DNA from: Diadophis punctatus similis
Taxonomy: Eukaryota > Chordata > Lepidosauria > Squamata > Dipsadidae
Reading direction: 5' to 3'
Assembly (NCBI GenBank): GCA_023053685.1
Contig: JALIGW010000001.1
Location: 228,239,434 to 228,303,433 of the forward strand
Length of the DNA stretch: 64,000 nucleotides
Part shown: positions 1 through 12,096 of the stretch, in pieces
Layout: each line of letters begins with the position of its first letter
Position numbering within the stretch: position 1 is the first letter of the stretch
Translations under genes and position numbers: made by a program
Notes under the pieces: model-generated
Told to the model about the DNA's origin: nothing
What the model saw: the letters and a program-made list of their open reading frames with translations, nothing else
Database searches by the model: none

Positions 1-83
1 GCCACGCCTCCTCCAGCTCTGCAAAGGGGGAAAACGTCGCAATACGACACGTGACGGCAACGTGACGCCATGAGTTTGACACC
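1..83. mobile_element. hAT MITE fragment (GAGTTTGACACC end)
   Basis: The right-hand end of the CAGGGGTGTCAAACTC family, cut by the window start. It ends atgagtttgacacc, as in the copy at 15716-15844; the last bases are degraded. Confidence 0.6.
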
Positions 84-758
84 AATGCTTTAGAATGTGC
101 TAAAGACAACTTGTTCAGACTTTGTTAAACTGGCTCATGCTGAAAACTCATGGGACAATACGCCTTCAATAGTTTGGAAACACCGCAGCTGGAGGGCAGC
201 TGTTTCATTCCAATGGCAGAAAAATGGAAAAAATTTTTTTGCAGAATTGGCAGAAATTTTCATTGAGTTTGTTTCTTCCCCATGGAGAAAGAAGACTTTC
301 ACCAATTCTCCCTTTTCACACGGAGTCCCATTTCAGGATCAGACCTGAGGTGTTTACTTGGCTTTCCTGTGGCTACGCCATTCTTTTCATTACCATTCTG
401 TTAATCGTGCCTTTTGCTTCATCCCAACTTGTCAGAGAATATGGATTAAGGCCACTTTGTAAAATGAAATACTATTTCATCTAATGCTATTTAATAGCAT
501 CTCTGTCTTCGTACAACTTCCTTAATCAGCAATACAACTGGAGATGTGTTAATTTTACTGTGTTTCTATCTGATCAAACCCAATCTACAGTGATTGCTGG
601 CCACGTCTGCTTGTCATGCCTGATGCAGAGGTCTCCATTGGAGATCCCTCTTTCTGCCAGGGGCTACATGAGCTGGAAGTACAATTCGAGATATGAATTC
701 TTCCCTCTGCTGAAGTCTGTGGGCATGCTGGTAGTGCAGTGTTTAGATGTCTTACAAC
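84..758 (+). other. PNPLA2 intron sequence, nothing recognised
   Basis: Neither the preceding PNPLA2 exon (patatin-domain end) nor a repeat I can name is found here. Short ORFs in this stretch lack family similarity or splice context. Confidence 0.6.
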
Positions 759-1261
759 TACTGTATTTTTCGGAGTATAAGATGCACCTTTCCCCCCCTA
801 AAAGAGGCTGAAAATTTAGGTGCGTCTTATACTCTGAATGTAGCTTTTTCGAAGCTTTTTTTTCAGCCCCAACGAGGCGCTAACAATCTTCCTGGCTCCT
901 CCCGGCTTGCAGGCTTTTTTCCATTGCTAATAACTGCGAAGAATGTTTTTTCCAGCCCTAACGAGGTGCTAACGATCTTCCCAGCTCTTACCGGCTTGCA
1001 GGCTTTTTCATTGCTATTCTCTCAGAAGGAGGTTTTTTCCAGCCCTAAGTCTTTGCATGCTTTTTTTCATTGCTACTTGCTCCGAATAAGGTTTTTTTAA
1101 GCCCTAACCAGGGGATAAAATAATGTGCTGAAGCTGACCAGACTAAGGACGCTAGCCAGATGAATACCTGGTAGGCAGATTTCCCCCCCCCCTATTTTCC
1201 TCCCCAAAAACTAAGGCGCGTCTTATACTCCGGTGCGTCTTATACTCCGAAAAATACGGTA
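759..1261. mobile_element. TA-flanked MITE, CGGAGTATAAGACGCACC family, copy 1
   Basis: The left end is TACTGTATTTTTCGGAG and the right end CTCCGAAAAATACGGTA. Subterminal GTGCGTCTTATACTC motifs recur, and the body has repeated units of the form cgaggygctaacratcttcc. The ends always begin with TA and finish with TA, as expected of Tc1/mariner-like duplication. No transposase ORF is present. Confidence 0.8.
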
Positions 1262-1295
1262 ATTGTAAGTAACATGCTGCTTTATCTCTCTGCAG

Positions 1296-1356
1296 GTTCT
1301 CCAGGAAATGTGCAAGCAGGGCTACAGGGACGCTCTTCACTTTTTGAAGAAGAATG
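1296..1356 (+). CDS. PNPLA2: PNPLA2 exon ([20 protein letters not shown])
   Basis: A 61-nt exon between a ctctctgcag acceptor and a GTAAGT donor. It starts in phase 0 and ends with one base of the next codon. It encodes the block that follows the patatin domain in the family. A MITE ends 34 bp upstream of the exon. The ORF on the opposite strand here is a shadow. Confidence 0.93.
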
Positions 1357-4300
1357 GTAAGTTCTTAATAGTTTTTGCATTCTCTAGCAAAAGTGAATCT
1401 CGTGTCAGGTGTTCTTTTTTTATTTCTAATAGAGTATTAAAAAGGAGAGCCTGTCTTGCATTCCAGTCATGACTGTATATCATCCTGTCTAGTCCCTTTT
1501 CGCTGTGTAGAAAATGTGCAACTCTTGCAGTCCCTTTTAATGAGAGCAACATTATTTGGATACATGCATGGATTATATAATTAGAGATTAGTGCTCAAAT
1601 TTGAAAAATAAAAACTTCCCCACTAAGCCAAAAGGAAGAGGAGATCAGTCAAATTACTACAAAGTGAATTTCCAAAACTGATATTATTGCTTATTGCTTA
1701 ATTGAACTTTAATTTTTTTTCCTATTCTGTATTATTTTAAAAAAATTGACTCAATGTTTTATATGTTCTTGCACAAATCGAGATTTATTTTTAAATGAAA
1801 ACTTTCTTTTTGAATGGCAGGCATCTGCAAATTTTATATTTGTGCATAGAGATACAATAGAAAATGTTACTGGTCAGTGAATTGTACACGAACTTCCTTG
1901 GAATGAATGGAAGTTGTGGAAAAGTATAGTGATGTATTATGCACCTTTTGTTGCGTGGTTTGTTCAAAAATATTTTAAACCATTCTTAAAGAAATGGGGT
2001 GGTATGCAAAAAATAATAATGACCAAAATTAATTATACTGATAAAAACAATAACAACAACAAATTTATATACAATTCAAATAATAGGCTGGCCAGAGGCC
2101 ATAATGTAATCCTCTGGATTTTGCTGACCTATAAATCTCAGAAAACCTAGCAACATGCCAATACTGAGGGACACTATATTTTCCATATTTTCTTTATGGA
2201 GGAAGAATTTCAGACCCAACAAGAAAACATTTTCTCTGTTTAGCTGCCACATAATGCACTCTCCTGGCAGAGGAGCTATCTGCTTTCAGAGGTGCCTACG
2301 TGGTATTGAAGGAGCATCTTCCCTAGCTGAAAGTCATGTAATTCTGTAAAACTCGTCTAGGTTGTCTAATTCTGTAACTGCAGTATATTGTTTGTGTCTA
2401 TAGCATCACCTAGTGGTGCAAATTGCTCATGCAACCATTTTATTCACTGAATTGTTTTTAATCATGGCAGCATGCTACCCACAAGGAGACTCATGGCATT
2501 GATCGTTATATCCTGCGATTAAATAACCATAATGATACATTCTCAGCATAATTGCCTGTATTAATTTCAAAGTTTTCTTTTGATGTCATGTCTTGTCCTA
2601 TTATGTTATATATAGATTTCTGTCCTTTATAGAGCTATAAAGTCACTAACTGAATGATACTCAGCTGAATGTTCAGGTCTGATTTTTATATAAAAACAAA
2701 TTATAAGCAATTTGAGTTTCATCTATTTTGCTTCCAAACAGGGGAAAAGACAATTGTACATCTGAATATCCTCTCCATCTGTATTTTTTTTTTACAGAAG
2801 GACCTACATATACTAGCAGTTTGATAGACTGATATCATATTGATAGAACCGTGGTGGCGAACCTATGGCATGCGTGCCACAGGTGGCACGCGGAGCCATA
2901 GCGGCCGGCACGTGAGGGTTTCCCACCGGCAAACCGGAAGTGCGGAAAAACGCACTTCTGGTTTGCCGGTGAGCTGTTTTTTGCACTCCGGAGGGTTCAG
3001 GGAAGCTCCCTGAAGCTCCGGAATGCAAAAAACTACAAAACGGACAAACCGGAAGTGCATTTTTCCACACTTCCGGTTTGTCCGTTTTGTAGTTTTTTGC
3101 ATTCCGGAGCTTCAGGGAGCTTCCCTGAACCCTCCGGAGTACAAAAAACAGCTCACCAGCAAACCGGAAGTGCGTTTTTCCGCACTTCCGGTTTGCCCGT
3201 TTCGTCGTCCCAGGCTCCGGTAAGGCCTTTGCGCGGGGGTGTGTGTGTGTGCGCAGGGGGCAGCATGGGGGGGTGTTGTGCGCATGCATGGGGGGGAGGG
3301 AATGGGTGTGGGCATGCGAGCGAGCGCGAGCGCGCCCCCCTTTTTTTGGCACGCGAGCCTAAAAAGGTTCGCCACCACTGTGATAGAATATTTATTCAAA
3401 AATGCCAAGATTCACTTTAAAAGCTACTTTGGTTTGTGGCTGCTCAATTTATTTTTGTCTGGCTGCTTCTTGTCCTCTGCTTATGGCATATAATAGTCAA
3501 CAAGATGGCTTTCTTGCAAACGGTTGTTTCTATCTGCTACTGCCATGTTCTCCAAGGTGAAATGGTTAAGAGAAGATAATCTAACAGTCTAATGATGTTT
3601 TCTGGTGAATTCATTATTCTGCCGCCTGTCCTTTTTCTCTAGCTCTCCTTCAAAGACCTCCCCCTCTTCTGCTAGCCATTAGCAGTGGTGCTGAGGAAAC
3701 AGACTCTGAGAAAGAAAAGGATGAGGACGATCAGCTGGAAGAAAGTGCTGAACTGGCAGAGGCTGAAGAACACATCCTGGAACATTTGCCTCCTAAACTG
3801 AACCAAGGTAAGATCTTTTGTTGGAGAGGAAAGTTGCTGTATTGCTTTGTCCCCAATTTAACTGAGCTGTTCACGTTCTAGGTCCGTTTTTCATGACTTG
3901 GGCTCCTCCAGATTCATTACTTCAATTCCCAGAATTACCAGCAAGCATGGCTATTGCTGAGAATCCTGGCAGTTGAAATCTACACATCTGGAGGGCATGG
4001 AATGGCTGTTCCATGTATGCTTTTTTACAGAAACCGGATAAGCAAAGTTTCAAAGAAAATATGTCCACATGTAGACATAATCATTGCTGTTGGAGGAGGA
4101 CAAAGGAGTTCATATAATTCCTGCACCAATTTTGGTTCAAAATAATCAAAGGCCAAATTTAAATTCCTGGCTCGGTTGAGGAGACGGACAGCTCATTGAT
4201 TTTAACTACATCAGTTGGTGATTGGAATACAAGTTTTCAGGATCACCAATTGGTGGTGTTAAAATCAAAGAGCTGTCAGTTTCGTTAACAGAGAACTGTT

Positions 4301-7300
4301 GAAGCTGTGAAGAAGCTGTGAAGTTGCAAGATGTTTGTGAACATAAGTGAACCAATTCAGTATAGTGGTGAAGGTGCTGACCTAGAAACCAAGAGATTCT
4401 GAGTTCTAGGACTCCTTTAGCCATGAAAGCCAACTGGGTGACTTTGGGCCGGTCACTCTCTCAGCCCAGATTATTTCAAAGGATTATTGTTGTGGGGAAA
4501 ACAGGAGGAGGAAGCAGTATTAAATATATTTTCTACATATTTTAAAAAGGTAAGACAAACATTTGATAATAACAATAATTATCCAGACTCGAATATCACT
4601 GAACGACGATTAGATCAAAGGAGATAGATTGCCAGAAATAAAATATTTAGGGAGACAGAATGGAAAAAAGTCAGAAAAATTATAAAAATGGAAGACCCAA
4701 AACAATTGTAGAAGTAGAAGAAATTCAATAGCAATTCTAAATATAAAGGAAAAAGCGGGTATGAACTATAGAAATAATAATTTGGTTAGTTAATAACAAC
4801 AGAACCAGTACAGGCCAGCACTAAAGTAGACAATGAACTGACCTCACTAACAGGAGTAAAAAAGAAAATTATGGCCTATGCAGAATTTTTAGTAGAAAGA
4901 CAAAGATTGCTAGCATTAAGAGTAGCATTAAGACCTGGCCTCTATAATGAAGTATGTGAATAAGGCGCTTGCAAGGATTAAAATAACATTATCAAACAGA
5001 CCAATCGGCTCTCCTACAGTACAACAGTGGTGGTTACAAAAGAACTATGTATCGTAATCAGAAAACCAAAATCAAAATCATATTCAATCCCAAAGTGGAA
5101 GATCAGACTGGAGGCCCAGATAAAGAAACTAAGATCAGATGTAAGTATTTTAAACAAAAGAGCAAAAATTGGAGAATGTAAGGATCAAGAGAAGCCTAAT
5201 AAAAAAAGTATTGGCTTAGCACCAGAAAAATTGAAGCAGCTTTGGAAATCATAAAGCAACAAATAACAGCAATGGCAAGGAAAATTGAACACCATGGGGC
5301 ACAAATCATCCAATTAAAGCAAAACCAGTTATTTCAATCAGACCAGAGGCACTTCTACCAAAGTATAAATTACAGTAGAAATTCTGAAAATGGAAAACCA
5401 AACAAAAAGGAAATAATTCAGTTCTGGAAAGATCTATGGGAAATTCAAAAAATACTATAATAAAAATGCTGGGTGGACAAAAGAATTTGAAGATGAATTT
5501 AGTAAAAATCAAATGGAAGAACTAGTGACAGCAAAAATGGTTAAAAATTGAGTGAAAAGGATTAAAAATTGGACATGTCCTGGAAATGATCAGTTGCATG
5601 TCTTTTGCCTCAGATATCTGACTACCTTGCATCTAATTAAAGCTAAACAGCTTAATGAAGTATTGTACAAAGGAAACATCAATGACTGCTTAATGATGGT
5701 AAAATGTATCTGATTCAAAAGGACCCAGCGAAAGGGACAATAAGAGGAAACTACATCAATATAAATCAACTCAGTTAAACAAAAACTCCAATTATTGATT
5801 TTTAGTTGAATTTTCCTTTGTTTAGAATCTCATGAAGTAGTAATAGGGGTGTCATTTAAGTTGTGGATATGTGCAAATTTGGGGAGGGCTTATAACAGAC
5901 AAGGTAAGATTTAGCATTGAGGAATAAAATCCTTTGCAGCTGGATTAGAAGTACAACAATTAAATGGTTGAATTTTTTAAAAATATCATTGGTTTCTGGG
6001 TTCAAACCTTGGCAGGGGACATTGATTTAATATACCTTCTCCATCTGCAGCACTTTTGGAAGCCTGTACTGAGAGGAAAGGATTATTCACTTGCATTACC
6101 AATCTTCTACCAGTGCGTTTGGCCTCTACGTTGATGCTACCATATACTCTTCCTCTAGAATCTGCTCTCTCCTTTACAGTCAGGTATGTTCTGAATTTCC
6201 TTCTGAGCCTCTGTGGTGAAAGAACATTAGTGGGATTTGCATTGGATGTTAAATGCATTTACAGCAGTCGGCTAAAAAAAAAGTTTAATTGCATTTCTTT
6301 CCAATAAAGCAGAGGTAGAATACGTTTAGATGAAATTCCTTCCAAGTCAGTGGCATCTCCTTTGGTATAGTTAGAATGAAACAGAATTCACATTTTAAGA
6401 TTTTGGGGTGAGAGTGTTTTGTATCCTGCTGGGTTGTAAATTTTGAAATTATATAGGTAATTCCTTAGAGAGAAAAGGCTTTCCTGCCAGTAAATTTAAA
6501 TTTGGGTGTAACTGTTCAATTTAAAATGTAACTTTATGATGCAGTTCTTATTTCATTGCAAGGCAAAATCGTATTTTTTATACTGCAAAATGAATGTTTA
6601 TTTTGATTACCTGCCATCAAGTCATTGTTCATCCGTAGTGACAACATAGACAATTTTTGTCTAGGACAGTTTGTCCCCAGCCCTGGCCAATTTTTATTTC
6701 TATAGCATGTCACAGGAAAAACCATTGCTTGCATCATTCTGCATATCTTGGCATCTGAATATATTCTCTTTCAAGGCTTTCTCATTTAACAACAAAAATA
6801 CAACTACTGAACAAAAATTAACAAGCAATTAAAGGAGTATCTAGCTCTTGTGTCAAAATCTCTGTAAAAGAGTCTTGATTTGCCTTTCAACACAGAAAGG
6901 CAACAAAGCAGACTATAGTTGTTATTTTTCATATGATTTCGCTTCTTTGTTTAATGCTGTACATCTTTTTGTATTGTTTTAGTATTGGAGAAAAAGGAGG
7001 GGGAACAAATAGAAAGGAAACTAGGAAAAGAACAGTAGCATAGATGGTATAGATAGGAAATGATTCAGTCTACTTTTAAACATCTCATTAAACCTTGGCC
7101 ACGTGGAATAATATTGATCGGTCTTTCGATGACATCAGAGAGAACTAAGTCATAATCAGACAGCAAACACATAGTGGCAATCCAAGATTTTAAATTTTGG
7201 GTCACACTTTCTTGCCAACATTGGAGAATAGCTTGTTTTGCTTATCCCCACTTGAAAAATAATAATTTTTAATTTCATGATACATTCTAAGTTTTGTATA

Positions 7301-10300
7301 TATAATTAAAAATACATTCACTTTTAAATCTGTATTGAACTTTGTAACACCTTGTTATCAAGGATCATAATATATAATATTTTAAGACTTAACCATGAAT
7401 TTGTTAACATGGAATATTCCAATTCTTTATTCCACTGTTTTTGCAAATCTTAGAGATGCTCTTTAATTGATTATAAAACACTATAGCCTTTAGAATAATC
7501 CAAAATGTATTCAAATACATACAAATGATTATAATTTTAGGGTTTTATCTGATTGATTAAATGCCATCAATTGTATTACATGGATAGATTCTTCAGAATG
7601 GCCATGTGGATAGATTCCTCAGAATGGCCTGCCTTCAGCTTGACCTTGTTGGTTTTTCAGTGTATATTCATTGATTTTGTAATCATATTTATCCACCTTG
7701 TTTCTGGTCATCCTCCTTTTTTTCTTCTTCAACTTTTCAAAGCAACATGGACATCACAATATTGTAGGATTCTGGAAAGGCTTAGTGGCCTCTGTGACAG
7801 CTGAAGTTTCATCCAGATAGTCTCTAGCCTGATGCACACAGAGACATGTATTTGACTTTAGTTTTGCCTCAGAGCAATTAATACATGCCCCATTGCTGGA
7901 GGTCATTACTCCAAATCCTTTGGTGTGGTTGGATCATTTCTCGTCCAGAAAAGGTGTTGTTACTCTAGGACTTTTCTGGATGAAAAGGCCAGTTAAGATA
8001 GTCCGTCCTAAGTGCCTTATGCATCCTGATATATTCATAGAGGGGGTGGGGTTTCCTACCAATATGGGAGGCAGTTGCACTGACACTTGCAATGGGAAGA
8101 TTAGGAGGATGCTTAAGGTGATTGCCAACAAGTGGCCTTCATGCTTGCAAGTCACAGGATGCTGTTTGGCTTTCTGAAACCAATGCCTGCTTGTTTTTAA
8201 AGGCAGAATTATGCTGAAGAAGTCTATGGGTTGGATCATCCTTGCTACTTTATAAAAATCAGGATAATAATAGCCATCACAGGCTGTTTTTTTTTTTCAT
8301 TGAAAGGACAACTGGCATGCATTGAGATAGCCTGTACAATACACCCGAAGAGTGTTCAGTCCCTTGATCTGGCAGATAGTATTCATTGTTGCTTACAGCT
8401 TTTAGAAGAAAGGGGAAGACAATGGGATAATTAACGGTGAGATCAAAAAAATTACAGAACAGACCTGGAGACAGCTACAAATTGTTCTTGGAGAGAGGTC
8501 GCAAAGTTCTTGAGGTTACCTAGAATTGATGGCACCTGACTAACTTTGCAGTTACATGCTATGAGGAAGTAGCTTCTATACAGTGTGTAATGACCTTTCC
8601 AATTCTGGGAACCAGTTCTCATGCTAGCACTGTTTTTAGATGCTTAATTAAAGGGTTGCAAGTTTTAATTGGCATGTGCTATTTTAAGAGTTAACATATT
8701 ACTTTGGGATTGCTCGTCACAGCTTTGTGCATCACTATAACTTGCAGCCTATGATTTTCAGTGGACATTAATTAGTTATATATTCTGCCTAATGTTAAGA
8801 GTCATTTTGAATAGCAGTTATTGGGAAATATGTTCCTATGGTCTTCTCTGTGTTCTTCCAAGAATCATCCAGTTGATCTCTATGGATGCTGGACTAGATA
8901 GATCTTTGGTCTTTTCTAGCACAGTGGGTTTTATGTATGCACTTCCTGTTGATACAAATGGCAACAGCAATAGCACCTAGACTTATATACCACTTTACAG
9001 TGCTTTGCAGCCACTCTAACCAGTTTACAGAGTCAGCATATTGCCCCCAGCAATCTGGGTCCTCATTTTACCCACCTCGGAAGGATGGAAGGCTGAGTCA
9101 GCCTTGAGCCTGGTGACATTTGAACTGCCAAATTGCAGGCAGCCGGCAGGCAGCAGAAATAGCCTGCAGTACTGCACTCTAACCACTGCGCCACCACGGC
9201 TCAATCCTGGGATGATTAGTTAAATATTTCAGTAAAGTGCTTGAACCTGCGGATACTGTACTTGAGTGTGTTTACAATACTGGAAAATGTTTTTTTCAAT
9301 TAATACTTGTGCATTGCACCTGCCATATTTAGGATGCTTGAATGGCTGCCAGATGTTCCAGAGGACATCAAATGGATGAAAGAACAGACACGGAAAGTCT
9401 GTCATTATTTCGTGAGAAAAGCCAAGAAGAAGCTAGGAAGTCACCTTTCAGCCAGGTAGGATTGTTGCTTCTTATCTTGCATTTCTGAAGATACTGAATT
9501 GTGAGGCACAATGCAATTATTTTATATCACTGATGCCATAACATTCTTGAATTGGGAGATTTTGCAATTGGATTTGCCCATGCTTCGAAATTAGTGCCTT
9601 TGGATTCTGTTTCAGGTTTGCATGATTAAGGTGTCGTGTTTGTTTGCTATCTTCTTAAAGCTAGAGTCTGCTGGACTGGAATGGTATATGAACCCAAGTA
9701 AGTATAATGAGAAAATAAAAAACAAACACATTCCCCAGTCAGAATAATTTTGAATATAGCTGTGTTTCTATAATCTCTATGGCAGGGGTGTCAAACTCAC
9801 GTTGTCATGGCAGCATTTCGGCGGCCTGTGGGCCAGGAGTTTGACAGCCCTGCTCTATGGCCTCTAACATGGCACTCCAGCCTTGAATTGCCCTTTCTCT
9901 AAAGCAGTGGTTCCCAACCTTTTTGTGATCGAGTACCACTTGGAGATCCCGTACAGTCGCCGCGTACCACCTGGTTCCAGAGAAACTAAATTCGATCAGA
10001 TATCACTTTATTTCCATAATTGTACCGTTCCTTTTTGGGCCCCGCGCATCCAGCAACTGGATTCTCGGGCCGCTGGGACCAGGTGGGTGGCGTGTGGCAA
10101 CAGTTGCAAATCGTTGCCAGATTATCTTGTGTTAGGCAGTAAACATTTTTGTGAAGTAAAAAATAACTAACTAAAAATCGTTCATGACCCCGAAAGTGTT
10201 TGCGTACCACCTGGAAGGCCCTCGCGTACTACTAGTGGTACACGTACCACAGGTTGGGAACCATTGCTCTAAAGGCTGATTACTTTAAAAACCACAGCCT

Positions 10301-12096
10301 ATGTGCCTGTGATTATTTTTTGTGGTATAGTTATTGCTGCTTTAATATTGAATGTATTGTTTATTTTTATTTTGTGTTATTCTTTAAGCTTGTGGATTTA
10401 TGGATTTTAACTTGTCCTAAAACCCTTAAGATAGCGGTCATGATAGAAATGTTGTAATAAATAAAAATACATAAATAAAATGTAAGATACCTAGTACAAT
10501 CCATTTCAAAACCCGGTAACAAAATCCACTTTTGTGTCTGAATTAAATTTGTAAAGTTTAAAATAACTAAGGTCCTTAAATGTTAAAGAACATATAATGG
10601 TAGTCTACAAGTCTAGAGTTGTAAAGGGGGAGTCAAAGGTTTGTATTTTGAGAAACATTTTGGATTGAAACAAACTGAAATAACAGATCGTTCAAAAATT
10701 ATCACTATAGGATTATTGAAAGAGGTTCCCAAATACAAGATTGAGGGGGGGAAAAATCATCCCATTATTTCCATACCCTTTCCTTGTCAAAGGTCATGTA
10801 TACATAGCTCACAATATATAAAGAGCAATGTAATTATTGCTGCAGGCATGGGAGATATGTGCTTTCCAAGTACTTATGAATGAGAGCTCCTATGTTTATT
10901 TATTTATTATTTATTAGTGAGATTTATATACCGCCTCACAGTGCAAGCACTCTCTAAGCAGTTTACACCAGTAAGCAATGTATTTTTATATTGACCCCAA
11001 CAATCTGGGTCCTCATTTTACCTACCTTGAAAGGATGGAAGGCTGAGTCAACCTTGAGCCGGTGAGATTTGAACCGCTGACCTGCGGATCAGTGTCAGCT
11101 AAAGTGGCCTGCAGTACCTGCCTCTAACCGCTGCGCCACCTCGGCTCTTATGTTCTCCACACATGGTCAATGGTGAAGGATACTAGAGGTTGTAATATTT
11201 AGGGGACATACACAATTCTCCTACTCCTGAGATCAAAGTTACTGTTAGGTTTTCTCTCTTGACCAGCAGTGATCATAGTTTGAGCTGGAGAGATGTGTTT
11301 TTGTCAAGGCCTTGGCTGGTAGCATTATTGGGAATTGGAATCTATTTCATCACAGAAGAGGCTCTATCCCAGAGACACCTATTCTTATCACAGTCTCCCT
11401 GTACACCTGACTTTCTTTCTCAGATTCAATGAAACTTGGAAATTTGATGATCATGAATCTGAGGTCTCTGAAAGTTTCTTTTAAAGCTAATGCAGCTCAA
11501 GTGGCATTTTCTCCTAATGAGCCAAGAAAACAGGACCAGAATAGCTAGAGGGTGTCAGTAGTGAGATCCTCAGGGAAGAATAATCTGCTGGTCACTTCCA
11601 TCTCTCTGCAACCTTAGCTTATCTTCTGATTTTTGTGTGTGTCATTGCATGATGCAAAGGGGCAATTTCAATGGGATGTTGTACTGCATCTTTCTCTACT
11701 TCTTTCTACTTCTCCATTCTTCTTCCATTTTTATTTATATGTATCAACATTGGAAACCAAAATATGTTAAATAATATTTACCAAAATAGCATGGCAAACT
11801 CTAATTCTCTCTCTCTCTCTTTCTCTCTTAGGCTATACTACCATCTTGAACTCCGAAAAACACAGAGTTTACCTATCCCTTTGGGCATGGCTTATGGGGA
11901 AGCATTGCCAAAATGGCTAACGCACAGTCTCTCGCTAACAGACGTTATGACAAAATGGGAAGAATACCAGCGCCAGCTGATGCTAGGGCTGTTCTGCATC
12001 AATGTGGACCTGCAGGCCTCCATCTTCCCATCAGAAGGGCTGCAGATGAGACATCCACCAGCAAGCTGCACAGAGGAGAGCCTTCAGCTCTTTTAA
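1296..12096 (+). CDS. PNPLA2: PNPLA2 (adipose triglyceride lipase), C-terminal half, five exons
   Basis: Joined exons 1296-1356, 3643-3807, 6051-6183, 9333-9455 and 11832-12096 encode 248 residues ending in TAA. ATGL performs the first step of triglyceride hydrolysis at lipid droplets. The patatin domain with the catalytic Ser/Asp dyad is upstream of this window, so only the regulatory and droplet-targeting half is visible. Recognisable family blocks, in order, are [73 protein letters not shown], and [15 protein letters not shown]. The length fits the human protein of about 504 residues if the first exon here starts near residue 257. All junctions are GT/AG and phase-consistent, with no frameshift or internal stop. 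The next gene is CRACR2B, as in human 11p15.5. Gene identity is from recall of the human protein, not from an alignment. Confidence 0.95.
1357..2848 (+). other. PNPLA2 intron, no element recognised
   Basis: AT-rich intron sequence up to the target duplication at 2841-2848. No exon, tRNA or named repeat is seen. Confidence 0.5.
2849..3380. mobile_element. hAT MITE (GGTGGCGAACC family), 532 bp
   Basis: Ends CCGTGGTGGCGAACC and GGTTCGCCACCACTG, flanked by TGATAGAA at 2841-2848 and 3381-3388. The interior holds inverted copies of the motif accggaagtgcg. ORFs inside it on both strands come from these palindromes and are not genes. Confidence 0.92.
3643..3807 (+). CDS. PNPLA2: PNPLA2 exon with acidic linker
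   Basis: A 165-nt exon with acceptor ctttttctctag and donor GTAAGA. It encodes [15 protein letters not shown], then a strongly acidic stretch rich in Glu and Asp, then [14 protein letters not shown]. The start and end match the family; the acidic middle is the variable linker, more charged here than the human one as I remember it. Confidence 0.93.
4358..4535 (+). repeat. tRNA-derived SINE, plus strand
   Basis: Contains a box-B-like GAGTTCTAGGACTCC and the downstream phrase AGCCAACTGGGTGACTTTGG. The same SINE type lies inverted at 13405-13519. Confidence 0.65.
4560..5800 (+). pseudogene. R4/Dong-type LINE reverse transcriptase relic
   Basis: Broken plus-strand frames read [16 protein letters not shown] (5098 on), [13 protein letters not shown] (5405 on), [14 protein letters not shown] (5560 on) and [10 protein letters not shown] (5648 on). 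This order matches the region before and at the start of the RT domain of R4-clade non-LTR elements. Stops and frame changes throughout show it is long dead. A related site-specific LINE clade is possible. Confidence 0.55.
6051..6183 (+). CDS. PNPLA2: PNPLA2 exon, hydrophobic lipid-droplet region
   Basis: A 133-nt exon with acceptor ccatctgcag and donor GTATGT. It encodes [11 protein letters not shown] followed by a hydrophobic segment containing [19 protein letters not shown] and FTVR. In mammalian ATGL the corresponding region (about residues 315-364) is implicated in lipid-droplet binding; that role is transferred by homology. No stop or frame break is seen. Confidence 0.95.
6184..8961 (+). 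other. PNPLA2 intron, nothing recognised
   Basis: AT-rich intron. The ORFs at 7553-8239 on both strands have no family features and no supporting splice context. No clear repeat boundary was seen before the SINE at 8962. Confidence 0.5.
8962..9202 (-). repeat. tRNA-derived SINE with A/T-rich tail, minus strand
   Basis: The head reads, on the minus strand, GAGCCGTGGTGGCGCAGTGG; the tail side contains tagcacctagacttatatacc. Other copies of this family are at 10896-11146 and 51055-51297, and a tail fragment at 24912-25020. Confidence 0.8.
9333..9455 (+). CDS. PNPLA2: PNPLA2 exon ([19 protein letters not shown])
   Basis: A 123-nt exon with acceptor ccatatttag and donor GTAGGA. The first base completes an Arg codon split from the previous exon. 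It encodes [17 protein letters not shown] and then a basic stretch, [14 protein letters not shown]. The donor splits the next Arg codon (AG|G). Confidence 0.94.
9783..9852. mobile_element. 70-bp miniature hAT element
   Basis: Ends CAGGGGTGTCAAACTC and GAGTTTGACAGCCCTG, flanked by CTCTATGG at 9775-9782 and 9853-9860. It is one of the shortest intact copies in the window, consisting of little more than the two ends. Confidence 0.9.
9905..10266. mobile_element. hAT MITE (GGTTCCCAACC family), 362 bp
   Basis: Ends CAGTGGTTCCCAACC and GGTTGGGAACCATTG, with exact 8-bp duplication CTCTAAAG at 9897-9904 and 10267-10274. The ends resemble Charlie-like hAT termini. The interior is unique within the window. 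Confidence 0.92.
10896..11146 (-). repeat. tRNA-derived SINE, minus strand
   Basis: Same family as 8962-9202. It starts at a TTTA-rich tail and ends ccgctgcgccacctcggctc. Flanks GCTCCTATGTT and GCTCTTATGTT look like a diverged target duplication. Confidence 0.8.
11806..11828 (+). repeat. CT microsatellite serving as polypyrimidine tract
   Basis: A (CT)n run directly abuts the acceptor of the last PNPLA2 exon. Confidence 0.85.
11832..12096 (+). CDS. PNPLA2: PNPLA2 terminal coding exon
   Basis: Encodes [18 protein letters not shown], then [33 protein letters not shown], and a short tail ending QLF-stop. RKTQS (Ser codon 11866-11868) aligns with the human RRVQS site, Ser404, reported as a PKA/AMPK target, so that phosphosite appears conserved. 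The acceptor lies in a CT microsatellite ending ctctcttag. The tail after the WEE block is shorter and less proline/alanine-rich than I recall for human, which explains much of the length difference. Confidence 0.95.

Noticed and set aside
2813..3420. ORFs of up to 179 codons on both strands
   Set aside because: They lie in a palindromic hAT MITE and mirror each other; they are repeat artefacts.
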